Under the pieces are notes generated by a model that saw only the letters and a list, made by a program, of their open reading frames with translations, was not told the DNA's origin and made no database searches. Made by a program: the position numbers and the translations under genes. DNA of 64,000 bases, taken from Candidatus Thiothrix anitrata (GTDB lineage Bacteria > Pseudomonadota > Gammaproteobacteria > Thiotrichales > Thiotrichaceae). The stretch's first letter is position 1; every line of letters starts with the position of its first letter. Below are positions 27,202 to 36,693 of the stretch, one piece after another. The DNA lies in assembly GCF_017901155.1 (NCBI RefSeq), contig NZ_CP072800.1:2073283-2137282 (forward strand). The letters are read 5' to 3'.

Positions 27202-27340
27202 CACTCCGAACCTTCCCCATCTCAACCCCTTCCCCGCAAGGGGTGAAGGGGCTAAGAAGTGCATTATACTGATAGGCGTAACGTCTCTTGCTCCTTCACC
27301 CCTTGCGGGGGAAGGGCTGGATGGGGGAACGTTCGGAGTG
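27202..27340. repeat. Gene-less inverted-repeat element (MITE-like)
   Basis: Two imperfect inverted arms of about 57 bases (27202-27259 and 27285-27340), each with outer end CACTCCGAAC and an inner CCCCGCAAGGGGTGAAGG block, separated by about 25 bases. It lies between the pRiA4b-like pseudogene and pglX. Its ends and core match the arms of the DUF559 cassette at 30967-31524, but it has no gene inside. Confidence 0.8.
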
Positions 27341-27413
27341 AGGCGGTAATAAGTTAGCGCAACCTGCATTTCCTGTTATTCTTTCCCCTCGTTATCCGGT
27401 AGAAAAAGCCCGC

Positions 27414-30400
27414 ATGGAAACCACCAAACTCAAAAAATTCGCCCAATCCGCCCGCCGCACCCTGCTCACCCAAGTCAGCAGCAAGCTGAAATTGGTGCTG
27501 GCTAAAGACAGTGCGGCGCGGCGTGAAAACCCGCTGGCGGTTGCCGAACTGGAGCAGCAGCTTGCCGCCAATAGTGACAAGCAGGTGGTGGAACAGGTCG
27601 CCTACCTGTGGTTTAACCGTTTGTGTGCGCTGCGGTTTATGGATGCCAACGCTTACAACCGCATCCGTGTGGTGTCGCCTGCCGATGGGCAGTTCCAGCC
27701 GGAAATTCTGGCGGAGGCCAAGGCGGGGCATATTGATGAGGGGTTATTGCAGGGCAAGCTGCGTGAACAGGTGCTGGCGTTATTGAGTGGTGCAGCGCCG
27801 AGCCGTGACCCGCAGGGCGAGGCGTACCGTTTGCTGGTGGTGGCGGTATGCAATGATTATCACCGGCTGATGCCGTATTTGTTTGCGAGGATTGATGATT
27901 ACAGCGAATTGCTGATGCCGGATGATTTGCTGTCGGAAAATTCGATTTTGGCGTATACCCGCGAGGCGATGACCCTGGAAGCTTGCGAGAGTGTGGAGGT
28001 AATTGGCTGGTTGTATCAGTTTTACATCTCGGAAAAGAAAGATGAGGTGTTTGAGGGGCTGAAAAACAATAAGAAAATTACGGCGGAAAATATTCCGGCA
28101 GCGACGCAGTTATTTACCCCGCATTGGATTGTGCGTTATCTGGTGGAGAATTCGTTGGGGCGCTTGTGGTTATTGAATCATCCGCAGTCGGGGATTCGGG
28201 CGCAGATGGCTTATTATATTGAGCCGGAAACGCCGGAGCGCGATTTTCTGAAAATCCGCTCGCCGGAGGAATTGAAGATTTGCGATCCGGCGTGTGGGTC
28301 GGGGCATATGTTGACGTATGCGTATGATTTATTGTTTGCGATTTATGGGGATGCGGGGTATGACGCGGCGGAAATTCCCGAAAAGATTCTGACGCATAAT
28401 CTGTATGGGATTGAGATTGATGAGCGGGCGGCGGAATTGGCGGCGTTTGCGTTGGCGATGAAGGCGTTAAAGGGTGATCCGTTGGGGGCGGGGAATAATC
28501 GGCGGCGGTTTTTCCGTAAGCCGTTGAAGCCGAATATTTGCCGCTTGGAAAAGGTGGTGGTGAGTGCGCAGGCGGTGGATGATTATGTGGGGTTTGTGGG
28601 GCGTGATTTGTTTACGGCGGATTTGCGCCAGACTTTGAAGCAGTTTGAGGAGGCGGATAATGTTGGGTCGTTGATTCGCCCGGCGTTGCGGAATGCGGCG
28701 GATGCGCTGGCGACACTGGAAGCCAAAGACGTGGCGGGGCAATTGTTTTTGACGGGTACGCACGCCAGCGTCCTCAAGGTATTGCGGCAAGCGGCGTACC
28801 TCAGCCCCCAATACCACGTCGTCATCGCCAACCCGCCCTACATGGGCAGCAAAGGCATGAATGGGCGTTTGGCGGCATGGATTAAGGATCATTACCCTGA
28901 CAGCAAATCCGACCTGTTCGCCGCTTTCATTGAACGCAATCTGGATTTGGCGCAAAAGCAGGGTGCGGTGGCGATGATCACCATGCAAAGCTGGATGTTC
29001 CTGTCTTCGTTTGAAAAGTTGCGTACCAAACTGCTGGATACCAAAACCATCACTTCAATGGCGCATTTGGGGGCGCGGGCGTTTGACAGCATCGGCGGTG
29101 AAGTCGTTTCCACCACTGCTTTCGTCCTCGAAAACGCACACCGCCCCGATTACAAAGGCAACTACCTCCGCCTCGTAGACGGCAACTCCGAAACCGAAAA
29201 ACAAACCGCCATCCTCACCGCCACCAAAAACCCAGCCTGCGGCTATCTTTTCCACGTAGCCGCCCTCGACTTCGAGAAAATTCCGGGTAGTCCTATTGCA
29301 TATTGGGCTAGCCCAAAAGTACGAGATTTATTTGTAAACTCTCCATCCTTAGCATCTATTGCGAAACCTCGGCAAGGTCTTGCTACATCTGATAATGATC
29401 GCTTTCTCAAGCAATGGTATGAACCACAAATTCAATCAATTGGATTCGGGTTGACAAAAAAAGAAGCGTTCGAGTCAAGTTGTAAGTGGTTTCCTTGTCA
29501 GAAAGGTGGGATGTTCAGAAAATGGTATGGAAACAATGATTACGTTGTAAATTGGGAGAATGATGGTTCCGAAATAAAATCTTTAGTAATAGCAAGATAT
29601 GGTAGTGCGTCTAAGCGGGTTGTTAATGAGGATATGTATTTCAGTCAAGGTTTAACTTGGTCTTCCTTATCTAGCTCGGCTCTATCGATGCGATATGTGG
29701 CAGGTGGTTTTATCTTTGAAACAAAAGGCTCGATGTGTTTTTTTGAAGATGAATCAGTTCTATATGATAGCTTGGCATTTGCTAATTCTTCGGTTATTAA
29801 TCCGTTGTTACAATGTGTTAGCCCTACTTTAGATTTCCATGAAGGGCTATTGGTAGACTGCCGATTGTAATTGGTATTGATAAAAGCATATATAACATAA
29901 CAGTGCTTTGTGTTGGGAAAACTAAGGAGGATTGGGATTCGTTTGAGACTTCTTGGGATTTTGCGGGCTTGCCGTTGTTGACGGCGGATTATGAGGCGGA
30001 GACGCTGGCGGAAACCTATGCAAACCTGCGTCAGCATTGGCAAGCAATGACGCTGGAAATGCAACGGCTGGAAGTCGAAAACAACCGCATCTTCATCGAA
30101 GCCTATGGCCTGCAAGACGAACTCACCCCCGACGTACCCCTCAACGAAATCACCCTGACCTGTAACCCCCACTACCGCTACGGCGGCAACAAAACCGAAG
30201 CAGAACTCGAAACCCAACTCCAAGCCGACACGATGGCAGAATTCCTCAGCTACGCCGTCGGCTGCATGTTCGGGCGTTACAGCATCGACCAATCCGGCCT
30301 GATCCTCGCCAACCAAGGCGACACCCTGCAACACTACCTCGCCAAAGTCCCGCAACCGCGCTTCACCCCCGACGCGGATAACGTCATCCCCCTGATCGAC

Positions 30401-30958
30401 TTCGACGGCGACTGGTTCGAGGACGACATCGGCGAACGCTTCAAACACTTCCTCAAAATCACCCTCGGCGCAGAAAACTACCAAGCCAACCTCAAATTCA
30501 TCGAAGACGCGCTGGGCAAGGACGTGCGCAAATACTTCCTCAAGGATTTCTACGCCGATCACGTCAAACGCTACAAAAAACGCCCGATCTACTGGCTATT
30601 CAGCAGCCCCAAAGGCACGTTCAACGCTCTGATCTACCTGCACCGCTACCAGCCGGACACCGCCAGCATCGTCCTCAACGACTACCTGCGCGAATTCCGC
30701 ACCAAACTGACCGCCCGCAAACAAGCCCTCGAACAGGTCGGCATCCGCTCCGACACCAAAGAAAACCAGGGCGAAAAAACCAAAGCCCTCAAAGCCATCG
30801 CCAAAATTGACCAAGCACTCGCGGAAATCAACGATTACGAACGTGATATTCTGTACCCATTGGCTACCCGGCAAATTGCGCTGGATCTGGACGACGGCGT
30901 GAAAGTGAATTACCCGAAGTTGGGGAAGGCGTTGAAGAGCGTGGCGGGGTTGAGTTGA
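27414..30958 (+). pseudogene. pglX: BREX adenine methyltransferase PglX, split by one frameshift
   Basis: Site-specific m6A methyltransferase that marks host DNA in BREX. Residues 1-812 run from ATG 27414, with SAM motif I (CDPACGSGHML, near 290) and catalytic NPPY (near 472). The frame closes at 29870. The rest (ending YPKLGKALKSVAGLS) continues in the +1 frame from about 29858. Adding one G at 29852-29853 joins them as GLLGRLPIVIGIDKS, giving about 1180 residues, the family size. About 29285-29940 is clearly richer in A+T than the flanks and coincides with the expected target-recognition domain. If the frameshift is real the methylase is off; sequencing error or phase switching are alternatives. 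Confidence 0.88.
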
Positions 30959-30964
30959 TAATGA

Positions 30965-31411
30965 TTACTCCGAACTACCCCCCATCCCCAACCCGTCCCA
31001 GCCGCTTGAACGCGGCGCTTCGCCCCCCGCAAGGGGTGAAGGGGGCAAGAGGTGCTGTGACTGTTCGTGCAGAGCTTGGCGGATTTGTTGTATGGCGACT
31101 TGCGGATGGTTCAAGATTTCGTGATTCCAGAAGCGTAGCACCTGAAAATTTTGTTGTTGCATCCAGTGGTCACGCTCGCGGTCGTAACCTTGCTGCTCGT
31201 GATGATGATTGCCATCCAGTTCAATCACTAGCCGTGCTTCCAGACAAACAAAATCAGCGATATAACGCCCCAACGGGGTTTGGCGGCGAAAACGGTAGCC
31301 GTCGAGTTGGCGTTTTCTCAAGGTATCCCATAACTGCTGTTCCGGTGTCGTCATGTTCTTGCGCAAATTGCGGGCAAGATCACGGTGAATTTTATTGTTT
31401 CGTTTCTCCAT
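30965..31411 (-). CDS. DUF559 (VSR-like) endonuclease-domain protein
   Basis: 148 residues, antisense to the BREX genes. Typical DUF559 sequence: KIHRDLARNLRKNMTTPEQQLW, RQLDGYRFRRQTPLGRYIADFV, then LVIELDGNHH with the PD-(D/E)xK-like Asp and Glu, and QVLRFWNHEIL. The fold is shared with very-short-patch repair nucleases; the biological role of DUF559 proteins is not established. The last about 23 residues (LAGGEAPRSSGWDGLGMGG) come from the left inverted repeat, and the stop codon sits at the outer edge of that repeat. Confidence 0.85.
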   Translation of the reverse strand: MEKRNNKIHRDLARNLRKNMTTPEQQLWDTLRKRQLDGYRFRRQTPLGRYIADFVCLEARLVIELDGNHHHEQQGYDRERDHWMQQQNFQVLRFWNHEILNHPQVAIQQIRQALHEQSQHLLPPSPLAGGEAPRSSGWDGLGMGGSSE

Positions 31412-31524
31412 TTCACCAATATCAGCAATCTTGTTCCATCACACAACATTCACCGACAAGCAGCACCTCTTGCCCCCTTCACCCCTTGCGGGGGAAGGGT
31501 TGGGGATGGGGGGTAGTTCGGAGT
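30967..31524 (-). mobile_element. DUF559 cassette bounded by long inverted repeats
   Basis: 558 bp. The left arm (30967-31057) and right arm (31461-31524) share a perfect 28-bp outer inverted repeat (ACTCCGAACTACCCCCC... end) and a perfect 34-bp inner one (CCCCCGCAAGGGG ... GAGGTGCTG). The left arm has about 25 extra bases between the two blocks. It sits eight bases after the pglX stop and immediately before a 5'-truncated gene. No clear target duplication. The matching gene-less element at 27202 and repeat copies in mnhC and near lpdA support mobility of the arms. Confidence 0.7.
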
Positions 31525-31530
31525 GCGTCA

Positions 31531-32097
31531 ATGAAAACAACCACTTTCGATGACCGGATTGAAGTCGAAAACCCCGGTATCTTGCTGCCCGGCATGACCA
31601 TTGAGGATATGAAACAGGGCGTTTCCAAAATCCGTAACCCGGTGATTACCCGCGTATTCCGTGAATTGAATCTGGTGGAACAATGGGGTAGCGGTGTGCG
31701 GCGCATTTTCAAGGAAGCCGAGAAACTGGGCTTGCCGGAATTACAAATCATGGAAATCGGAATGCGGATGCGCTTTGTCGTGCCGTTACAGCAACCGCTT
31801 GCTGTTCAGGGAACGTTGGATGATGAGCAAGTCAGTGGGCAAGTCAGTGAGCAAGTCAACGCTATCTTGCTGGCCTGTCGGCGGGGAGAGAGAAGCAAAC
31901 AGGAATTGCTGGAAGCTGCCGGTCTTGCTAATGCTTACCTGAATTACAAACGCCACATTGCCCCATTACTGGAAAAGGGTTTGCTGGAAATGACCCTGCC
32001 CGACAAGCCCCAGAGCCGCTTGCAAAAGTATCGGCTGACAGGCTTGGGGCGCTCCCTGCTGAACCCGTCTGAAACAAGCGGGGCAAACCATGAGTGA
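31531..32097 (+). pseudogene. ATP-binding transcriptional regulator, 5'-truncated
   Basis: 189 codons from ATG 31531, corresponding to the C-terminal part of COG2865-type regulators: the end of a GHKL-like HATPase_c_4 domain (IEVENPGILLPGMTIEDM, RNPVITRVFRELNLVEQWGSG) and a winged-helix segment (RRGERSKQELLEAAGL...YLNYKRHI). The N-terminal AlbA_2 domain and the ATP site are missing, replaced by the adjacent repeat cassette. The frame is open upstream into the cassette but encodes only antisense DUF559 sequence. It overlaps pglZ by eight bases, so an intact gene was once part of this operon. Confidence 0.75.
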
Positions 32098-34606
32098 ACG
32101 CATTACCCAGTCATTACGTCGCCTGTTCGACAAGCACCGCATCGTTTTTTGGTATGACACCAAACAGGAATTGCGTGATGCCTTTGAAGCGGTCGAGCTG
32201 GATGGGGTCGTGAAGCTGGAGATCGACAATAACGAATTCGGCTTGAAATACCATATCTTGCGTGAGCAACCCAGAAAGTCGTTCCTGCTCTATAAGGCTG
32301 GGGCGCAACCGGATGACCTCGATAACTGGTTGCTGGACGTGCAACTGGCGGAAGGTGAATTCCGCACCGACCAGTCCGCGCTGTGGCTGGGTGAATTGGA
32401 GCTGCCCCACGAATTCAGCCCGCTGCTGGAACAACACGCTTTCTTTTTCGAGAATGCCAAACGCCGCCACGCCCTGAAAAAGCAATTGCACGCTGACGAT
32501 ACGCTGGGGGTGGTGCGCCTGAAAATGCTGGCAGTGTGTGCCGGGGGCGACCCGCGCATCGACAGTATTACCGAGCAATTGCTGGATGCTTTGGCAAGCG
32601 ATAAACACGAGGCCATGAAACTGCTGGAACGTTGCCAACTGGATACGTTTTTCTGGCAACAACTGGAACGCCATTACGCTTACGTCAGCGATTCCCCCAG
32701 CTTGAAAGATTTTGTGATCAGCCTGTTTGGCTGGGCTTACTACCAGACCTTTGGCGAGCTTAAGCGGCATGATTTGCCTGCACTGAACGGTGATGCGCTG
32801 GTATTCCTCAAACGCTGGAAGGATAGCCGCAGTTATCAGGAATCGTTCGAGCAGCATTCACACGACTGCGCCGCCATCCTCAAAATCGAGGCTGATTTGC
32901 AGCAACGCGGCATCCGTGACCTGCTGGAACTGGATGAATTCGAGCTGATTGAACAGAAACTGGTGAGCGCACTGGTTGCTGCCGTGGAAAAGCGCACCGA
33001 AACGGCAGGTGATATTACGCTGTGGAGTCGTCAACGGCGCATGAGCCATTGGTACGGCAAATACCAACACCTTTACACCGCGATTGAAGTCGCTAGCCAG
33101 TTTGTCAGTTTACTGGATACGGTGCAGTTGGTGGCGGCTTCGGCGCGTGTGGCGGTGCAGAATTACACCCGCCACTGGTTCCGGCTGGATCAGTTGTACC
33201 GGCAATACATTCATGCGCTCAAAGTTTCCGGGCAGACTTCGTTGCTGAATTCCCTAACGGTGCAAATCGAGAACTTCTACACCAGCCGCTATGTATTGCC
33301 ACTGGCGAATGCTTGGCAACAGCAGGTGGATGCCATGCAACACTGGCAAGTCGAGGGTGTGGTTCCACAACGGCAATTTTTCAGCCGTTGGGTGCAGCCG
33401 CATCTGGACAAGGGCAAGAAAATCTACGTCATTATTTCCGATGCTTTCCGTTTTGAAGCCGGTGAGGAAATGGTCAGCCGTATCCGTCAGGAAGACCGTT
33501 ATCACGCGGAATTGGACTACCAATTGTCGTCGTTACCCAGTTACACCCAGTTAGGCATGGCGGCGTTGTTGCCGGGGGCGCATCAAGCAGCGGTGCTGGC
33601 GATTCATGCCGACAAGGCGGCGATAGTGAGCTTGGCGGGGCAATCCACGCAAGGCACTGCCAACCGCGACAAGCTGTTAAAGTCGCAATTGGGCGCACGC
33701 GCTGCGGCGATGCAGGGCAAAGATTGGCTGGATATGACGGCGAGTGAATGCCGTGAGGTGTTGAAAGCCCACGACGTGATCTATTTCTACCATAACCGTA
33801 TTGACCACACGGGCGATAAAATGCAGTCGGAAGGTGAAGCGTTTGCCGCCGTGGAACAAACTTTTCACGACCTATTGCAATTGATTAAACGCTTGGTGAG
33901 TGCCAATGCCACCAATATTTTGATTACCGCTGATCACGGCTTTTTGTACCAGAACCGTGCGCTGGAGGAGAGTGACTTTCTGGAGGTGCGGGCAGCGGGG
34001 GAAGTTTACCGCGACCGCCGTTTCCTGTTGGGCGACAATCTGGCAGCGGGCAATGGTTTGAAAGCGTTCACGCATCAGCAACTGGGGTTGGTGGGGGAGG
34101 GGGAAGTGCTGATTCCCAAAGGTATCCAGCGTTTGCGTTTGCAAGGTTCGGGCAGTCGTTTTGTGCACGGTGGCGCGAGCTTGCAGGAGGTGATTACCCC
34201 CGTCATCAAGGTCAATAAGAAGCGCCAGAGCGATACCCGTCTGGTGGCAGTAGACATCCTCAGCAGCACCAGTGTAATTACCTCCGGTCAGTTGGCGGTG
34301 ACGCTGTATCAGACGGAAGCGGTGACAGACAAATTGCAGGGGCGGCGCTTGCGCTGCGGCATTTATACCGAGGCCAACCAGTTGATTTCAGACCGGCATG
34401 ACGTGCTGCTGGATTTGATGGCTGATAATCCGCGTGAGCGTGAAATGAAGTTGCGTTTTATCCTGACACAGGCAGCGGATCAGGCGAATAACCAACAGGT
34501 CATCCTGCGGCTGGATGAACTGGTGAGTGGTACAACGCATTATCAGGAGTACAAATCCATGCGCTATACCCTGCGGCGCTCGTTTACCAGTGACTTCGAT
34601 TTTTAA
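32090..34606 (+). CDS. pglZ: BREX phosphatase-like protein PglZ (type A)
   Basis: 838-residue alkaline-phosphatase-superfamily protein of BREX. The start MSERITQSLRRLFDKHRIVFWYD is typical. The PglZ core lies around 440-620, with KIYVIISDAFRFEAGEEM and NILITADHGFLYQN as metal-site-like motifs. The C-terminal beta domain (LDELVSGTTHYQEYKSMRYTL at the end) completes it. Intact and of normal length. Fourteen bases from brxL. Confidence 0.96.
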   Translation: MSERITQSLRRLFDKHRIVFWYDTKQELRDAFEAVELDGVVKLEIDNNEFGLKYHILREQPRKSFLLYKAGAQPDDLDNWLLDVQLAEGEFRTDQSALWLGELELPHEFSPLLEQHAFFFENAKRRHALKKQLHADDTLGVVRLKMLAVCAGGDPRIDSITEQLLDALASDKHEAMKLLERCQLDTFFWQQLERHYAYVSDSPSLKDFVISLFGWAYYQTFGELKRHDLPALNGDALVFLKRWKDSRSYQESFEQHSHDCAAILKIEADLQQRGIRDLLELDEFELIEQKLVSALVAAVEKRTETAGDITLWSRQRRMSHWYGKYQHLYTAIEVASQFVSLLDTVQLVAASARVAVQNYTRHWFRLDQLYRQYIHALKVSGQTSLLNSLTVQIENFYTSRYVLPLANAWQQQVDAMQHWQVEGVVPQRQFFSRWVQPHLDKGKKIYVIISDAFRFEAGEEMVSRIRQEDRYHAELDYQLSSLPSYTQLGMAALLPGAHQAAVLAIHADKAAIVSLAGQSTQGTANRDKLLKSQLGARAAAMQGKDWLDMTASECREVLKAHDVIYFYHNRIDHTGDKMQSEGEAFAAVEQTFHDLLQLIKRLVSANATNILITADHGFLYQNRALEESDFLEVRAAGEVYRDRRFLLGDNLAAGNGLKAFTHQQLGLVGEGEVLIPKGIQRLRLQGSGSRFVHGGASLQEVITPVIKVNKKRQSDTRLVAVDILSSTSVITSGQLAVTLYQTEAVTDKLQGRRLRCGIYTEANQLISDRHDVLLDLMADNPREREMKLRFILTQAADQANNQQVILRLDELVSGTTHYQEYKSMRYTLRRSFTSDFDF

Positions 34607-34620
34607 CGAGGTGAAATGCC

Positions 34621-36606
34621 ATGACAACCCGCACACTCAGCCCGCTAGACCAGAAAATCGTGGCGCATTTCCCCGGACTGGTGGTGCGCAAGGATCTGGT
34701 GAAAACGGTTAAGGGCAATGCGATTGTGCCATCCTACGTGCTGGAATATTTGCTGGGGCAGTATTGCGCCACCAGTGACGAGGCCAGCATTGAAACCGGT
34801 ATCCATACCGTCAAGGAAATCCTTGCCAAACATTATGTGCACCGCAATGAAGCAGGCTTGATTCGCTCGACTATCCGCGAGAAAGGTCGCCACAAGGTCA
34901 TTGACAAGGTAAGCGTGGCGTTGAATGACAAGCGTGATGTGTACGAAGCCGAGTTTTCCAATCTGGGCATCAAAAAAGTTCTGATGGATGCCGATACGGT
35001 GAAAAGACACCCGAAACTGCTGGTCGGCGGGGTTTGGTGCATTGCCGATATTGAATATGAGCATACCGACGACCGGGAGGTTTCCCCGTGGATTCTGGGG
35101 GTGCTCAAACCCATCCAGATGTCACATTTTGATTACGCGGGGTATATCGAAGCCCGCCAGCAGTTTTCGCTGGATGAGTGGATTGACGTGCTGATACAGA
35201 GTATCGGTTTTGATCCGGCTTATTTTGGTCGTCGTAGCAAGCTGCTTCAGTTGGTGCGCCTGATTCCGTTTTGCGAACGCAATTACAACCTGATCGAACT
35301 GGGTCCCAAAGGTACGGGCAAATCGCACATTTATTCGGAATTTTCCCCGCATGGCATTTTGATTTCCGGCGGTGAAGTCACCGTCCCCAAACTGTTCGTG
35401 AACAATGCCAGCGGCAAAATTGGTCTGGTGGGGTATTGGGATACGGTAGCATTTGACGAATTTGCCGGTAAGCACAAACGGGTCGACAAAGCATTGGTCG
35501 ACATTATGAAAAACTACATGGCGAACAAGTCGTTTTCACGCGGGGTGGAAACCTTGGGCGCGGATGCGTCGATGGTGTTTGTCGGCAATACCGAACACAG
35601 CTTGGCGTATATGCTGACGCATTCCAATTTGTTCGATGCCTTGCCGGAAAAATTCTACGATTCAGCGTTTTTGGATCGCCTGCATTGTTATATACCGGGT
35701 TGGGAAGTCGACATTATCCGTGGCGAGATGTTTTCCAGTGGCTACGGTTTTGTGGTGGACTATCTGGCGGAAGTGTTGCGGCATTTACGCAATCAAGATT
35801 TTTCCGACCAGTACAAGGCGCATTTCAGCCTCTCCAGCGACATTTCCACCCGCGACCGGGATGCGGTTAATAAGACCTTTTCAGGCTTGATGAAAATCTT
35901 GTTCCCACATGGCGGGGCGAGTCGGGAGGAGGTGGAGGAAATCCTGACATTGGCGATGGAAGGGCGCAAGCGGGTCAAAGATCAGTTGTTCCGCATTGAC
36001 ACGACTTACCCCGCCGTGGATTTCAGCTACAGCGGGGCGGCGGGTAACAGTATTCGGGTGACTACTTTGGAAGAGCGCGACGCTTCCGCTTCTGTTTTGC
36101 TACCTGAAGTGCCTGTATTGCAAGAACAGCACCTGACGTTTATGGAAAACCAGCGTGGCGTATCCTTTGATGAACTGTTCGGCCCTTATGTGCAAGGAGC
36201 CAGTAAAATTACGCTGACTGATCCGTATATCCGCCTGTTTTATCAGGTGCGCAATCTGATGGAATTTATGGAAACGCTGGTGCGGCAAAAAACGGCAAGC
36301 GCTGAAATCGAGGTCGAGTTGCTCACGGTGGAAGATGAGTTTAAAGGTGAGCAGCAGGCGGATTTTTTCAGGCAGATACAAACAGCACTGTTTCCGGTTG
36401 GTATTAAGTTTCACTGGACATTTGACCGTTCCGGCACGTTACATGCCCGCCATATTATTACCGATACTGGCTGGAAAATCTCGCTGGACAGGGGGTTGGA
36501 TATTTTCCAGCAATACGACATGAATAACGCCTTTAGCTTAGCGAACCGGATTCAGAAGCTCAGGACGTGCAAGGCGTTTGAGGTCACTTTTATCCGGGTT
36601 TGCTAG
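34621..36606 (+). CDS. brxL: BREX Lon-like protein BrxL
   Basis: 661-residue AAA+ protein with Lon-related C-terminal part. Conserved start (LDQKIVAHFPGLVVRKDLVK), Walker A GPKGTGKSH near 229, Walker B-like VAFDEFAG near 280, ASMVFVGNTE sensor and the arginine-rich DRLHCYIPGW. The Lon-like end includes VELLTVEDEFKGEQQ. In studied type 1 systems BrxL is a DNA-binding hexameric ring needed for phage restriction but not methylation. Last gene of the island. Confidence 0.95.
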   Translation: MTTRTLSPLDQKIVAHFPGLVVRKDLVKTVKGNAIVPSYVLEYLLGQYCATSDEASIETGIHTVKEILAKHYVHRNEAGLIRSTIREKGRHKVIDKVSVALNDKRDVYEAEFSNLGIKKVLMDADTVKRHPKLLVGGVWCIADIEYEHTDDREVSPWILGVLKPIQMSHFDYAGYIEARQQFSLDEWIDVLIQSIGFDPAYFGRRSKLLQLVRLIPFCERNYNLIELGPKGTGKSHIYSEFSPHGILISGGEVTVPKLFVNNASGKIGLVGYWDTVAFDEFAGKHKRVDKALVDIMKNYMANKSFSRGVETLGADASMVFVGNTEHSLAYMLTHSNLFDALPEKFYDSAFLDRLHCYIPGWEVDIIRGEMFSSGYGFVVDYLAEVLRHLRNQDFSDQYKAHFSLSSDISTRDRDAVNKTFSGLMKILFPHGGASREEVEEILTLAMEGRKRVKDQLFRIDTTYPAVDFSYSGAAGNSIRVTTLEERDASASVLLPEVPVLQEQHLTFMENQRGVSFDELFGPYVQGASKITLTDPYIRLFYQVRNLMEFMETLVRQKTASAEIEVELLTVEDEFKGEQQADFFRQIQTALFPVGIKFHWTFDRSGTLHARHIITDTGWKISLDRGLDIFQQYDMNNAFSLANRIQKLRTCKAFEVTFIRVC

Positions 36607-36635
36607 TAACATTAGGGCATAGGATTCGGTCTTAG

Positions 36636-36664
36636 TTGAATAGGGGGTGGCGAATTCGTATGAT
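36636..36664 (+). promoter_or_regulatory. Sigma70-type promoter for the DUF2189 gene
   Basis: TTGAAT (36636-36641), 17-base spacer, TATGAT (36659-36664), ahead of a strong AAGGAGG ribosome site at 36676. It marks the end of the BREX transcript region. Confidence 0.6.
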
Positions 36665-36693
36665 GCAGCCTACTTAAGGAGGAAATGATAATT

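Noticed and set aside
29645..30562. 305-codon minus-strand frame within pglX
   Set aside because: Phe/Val/Glu-rich shadow opposite the pglX C-terminal part; no recognisable domain.
27202..31524. CRISPR array as explanation of the repeated GC-rich palindromes
   Set aside because: Copies are few, inverted rather than direct, and have no regular spacers or cas genes.
30955..31530. Plus-strand extension of the truncated ATP-binding gene across the DUF559 cassette
   Set aside because: The translation is the antisense of a clear DUF559 protein and its repeat arms; similarity to the regulator family begins only at about 31535.
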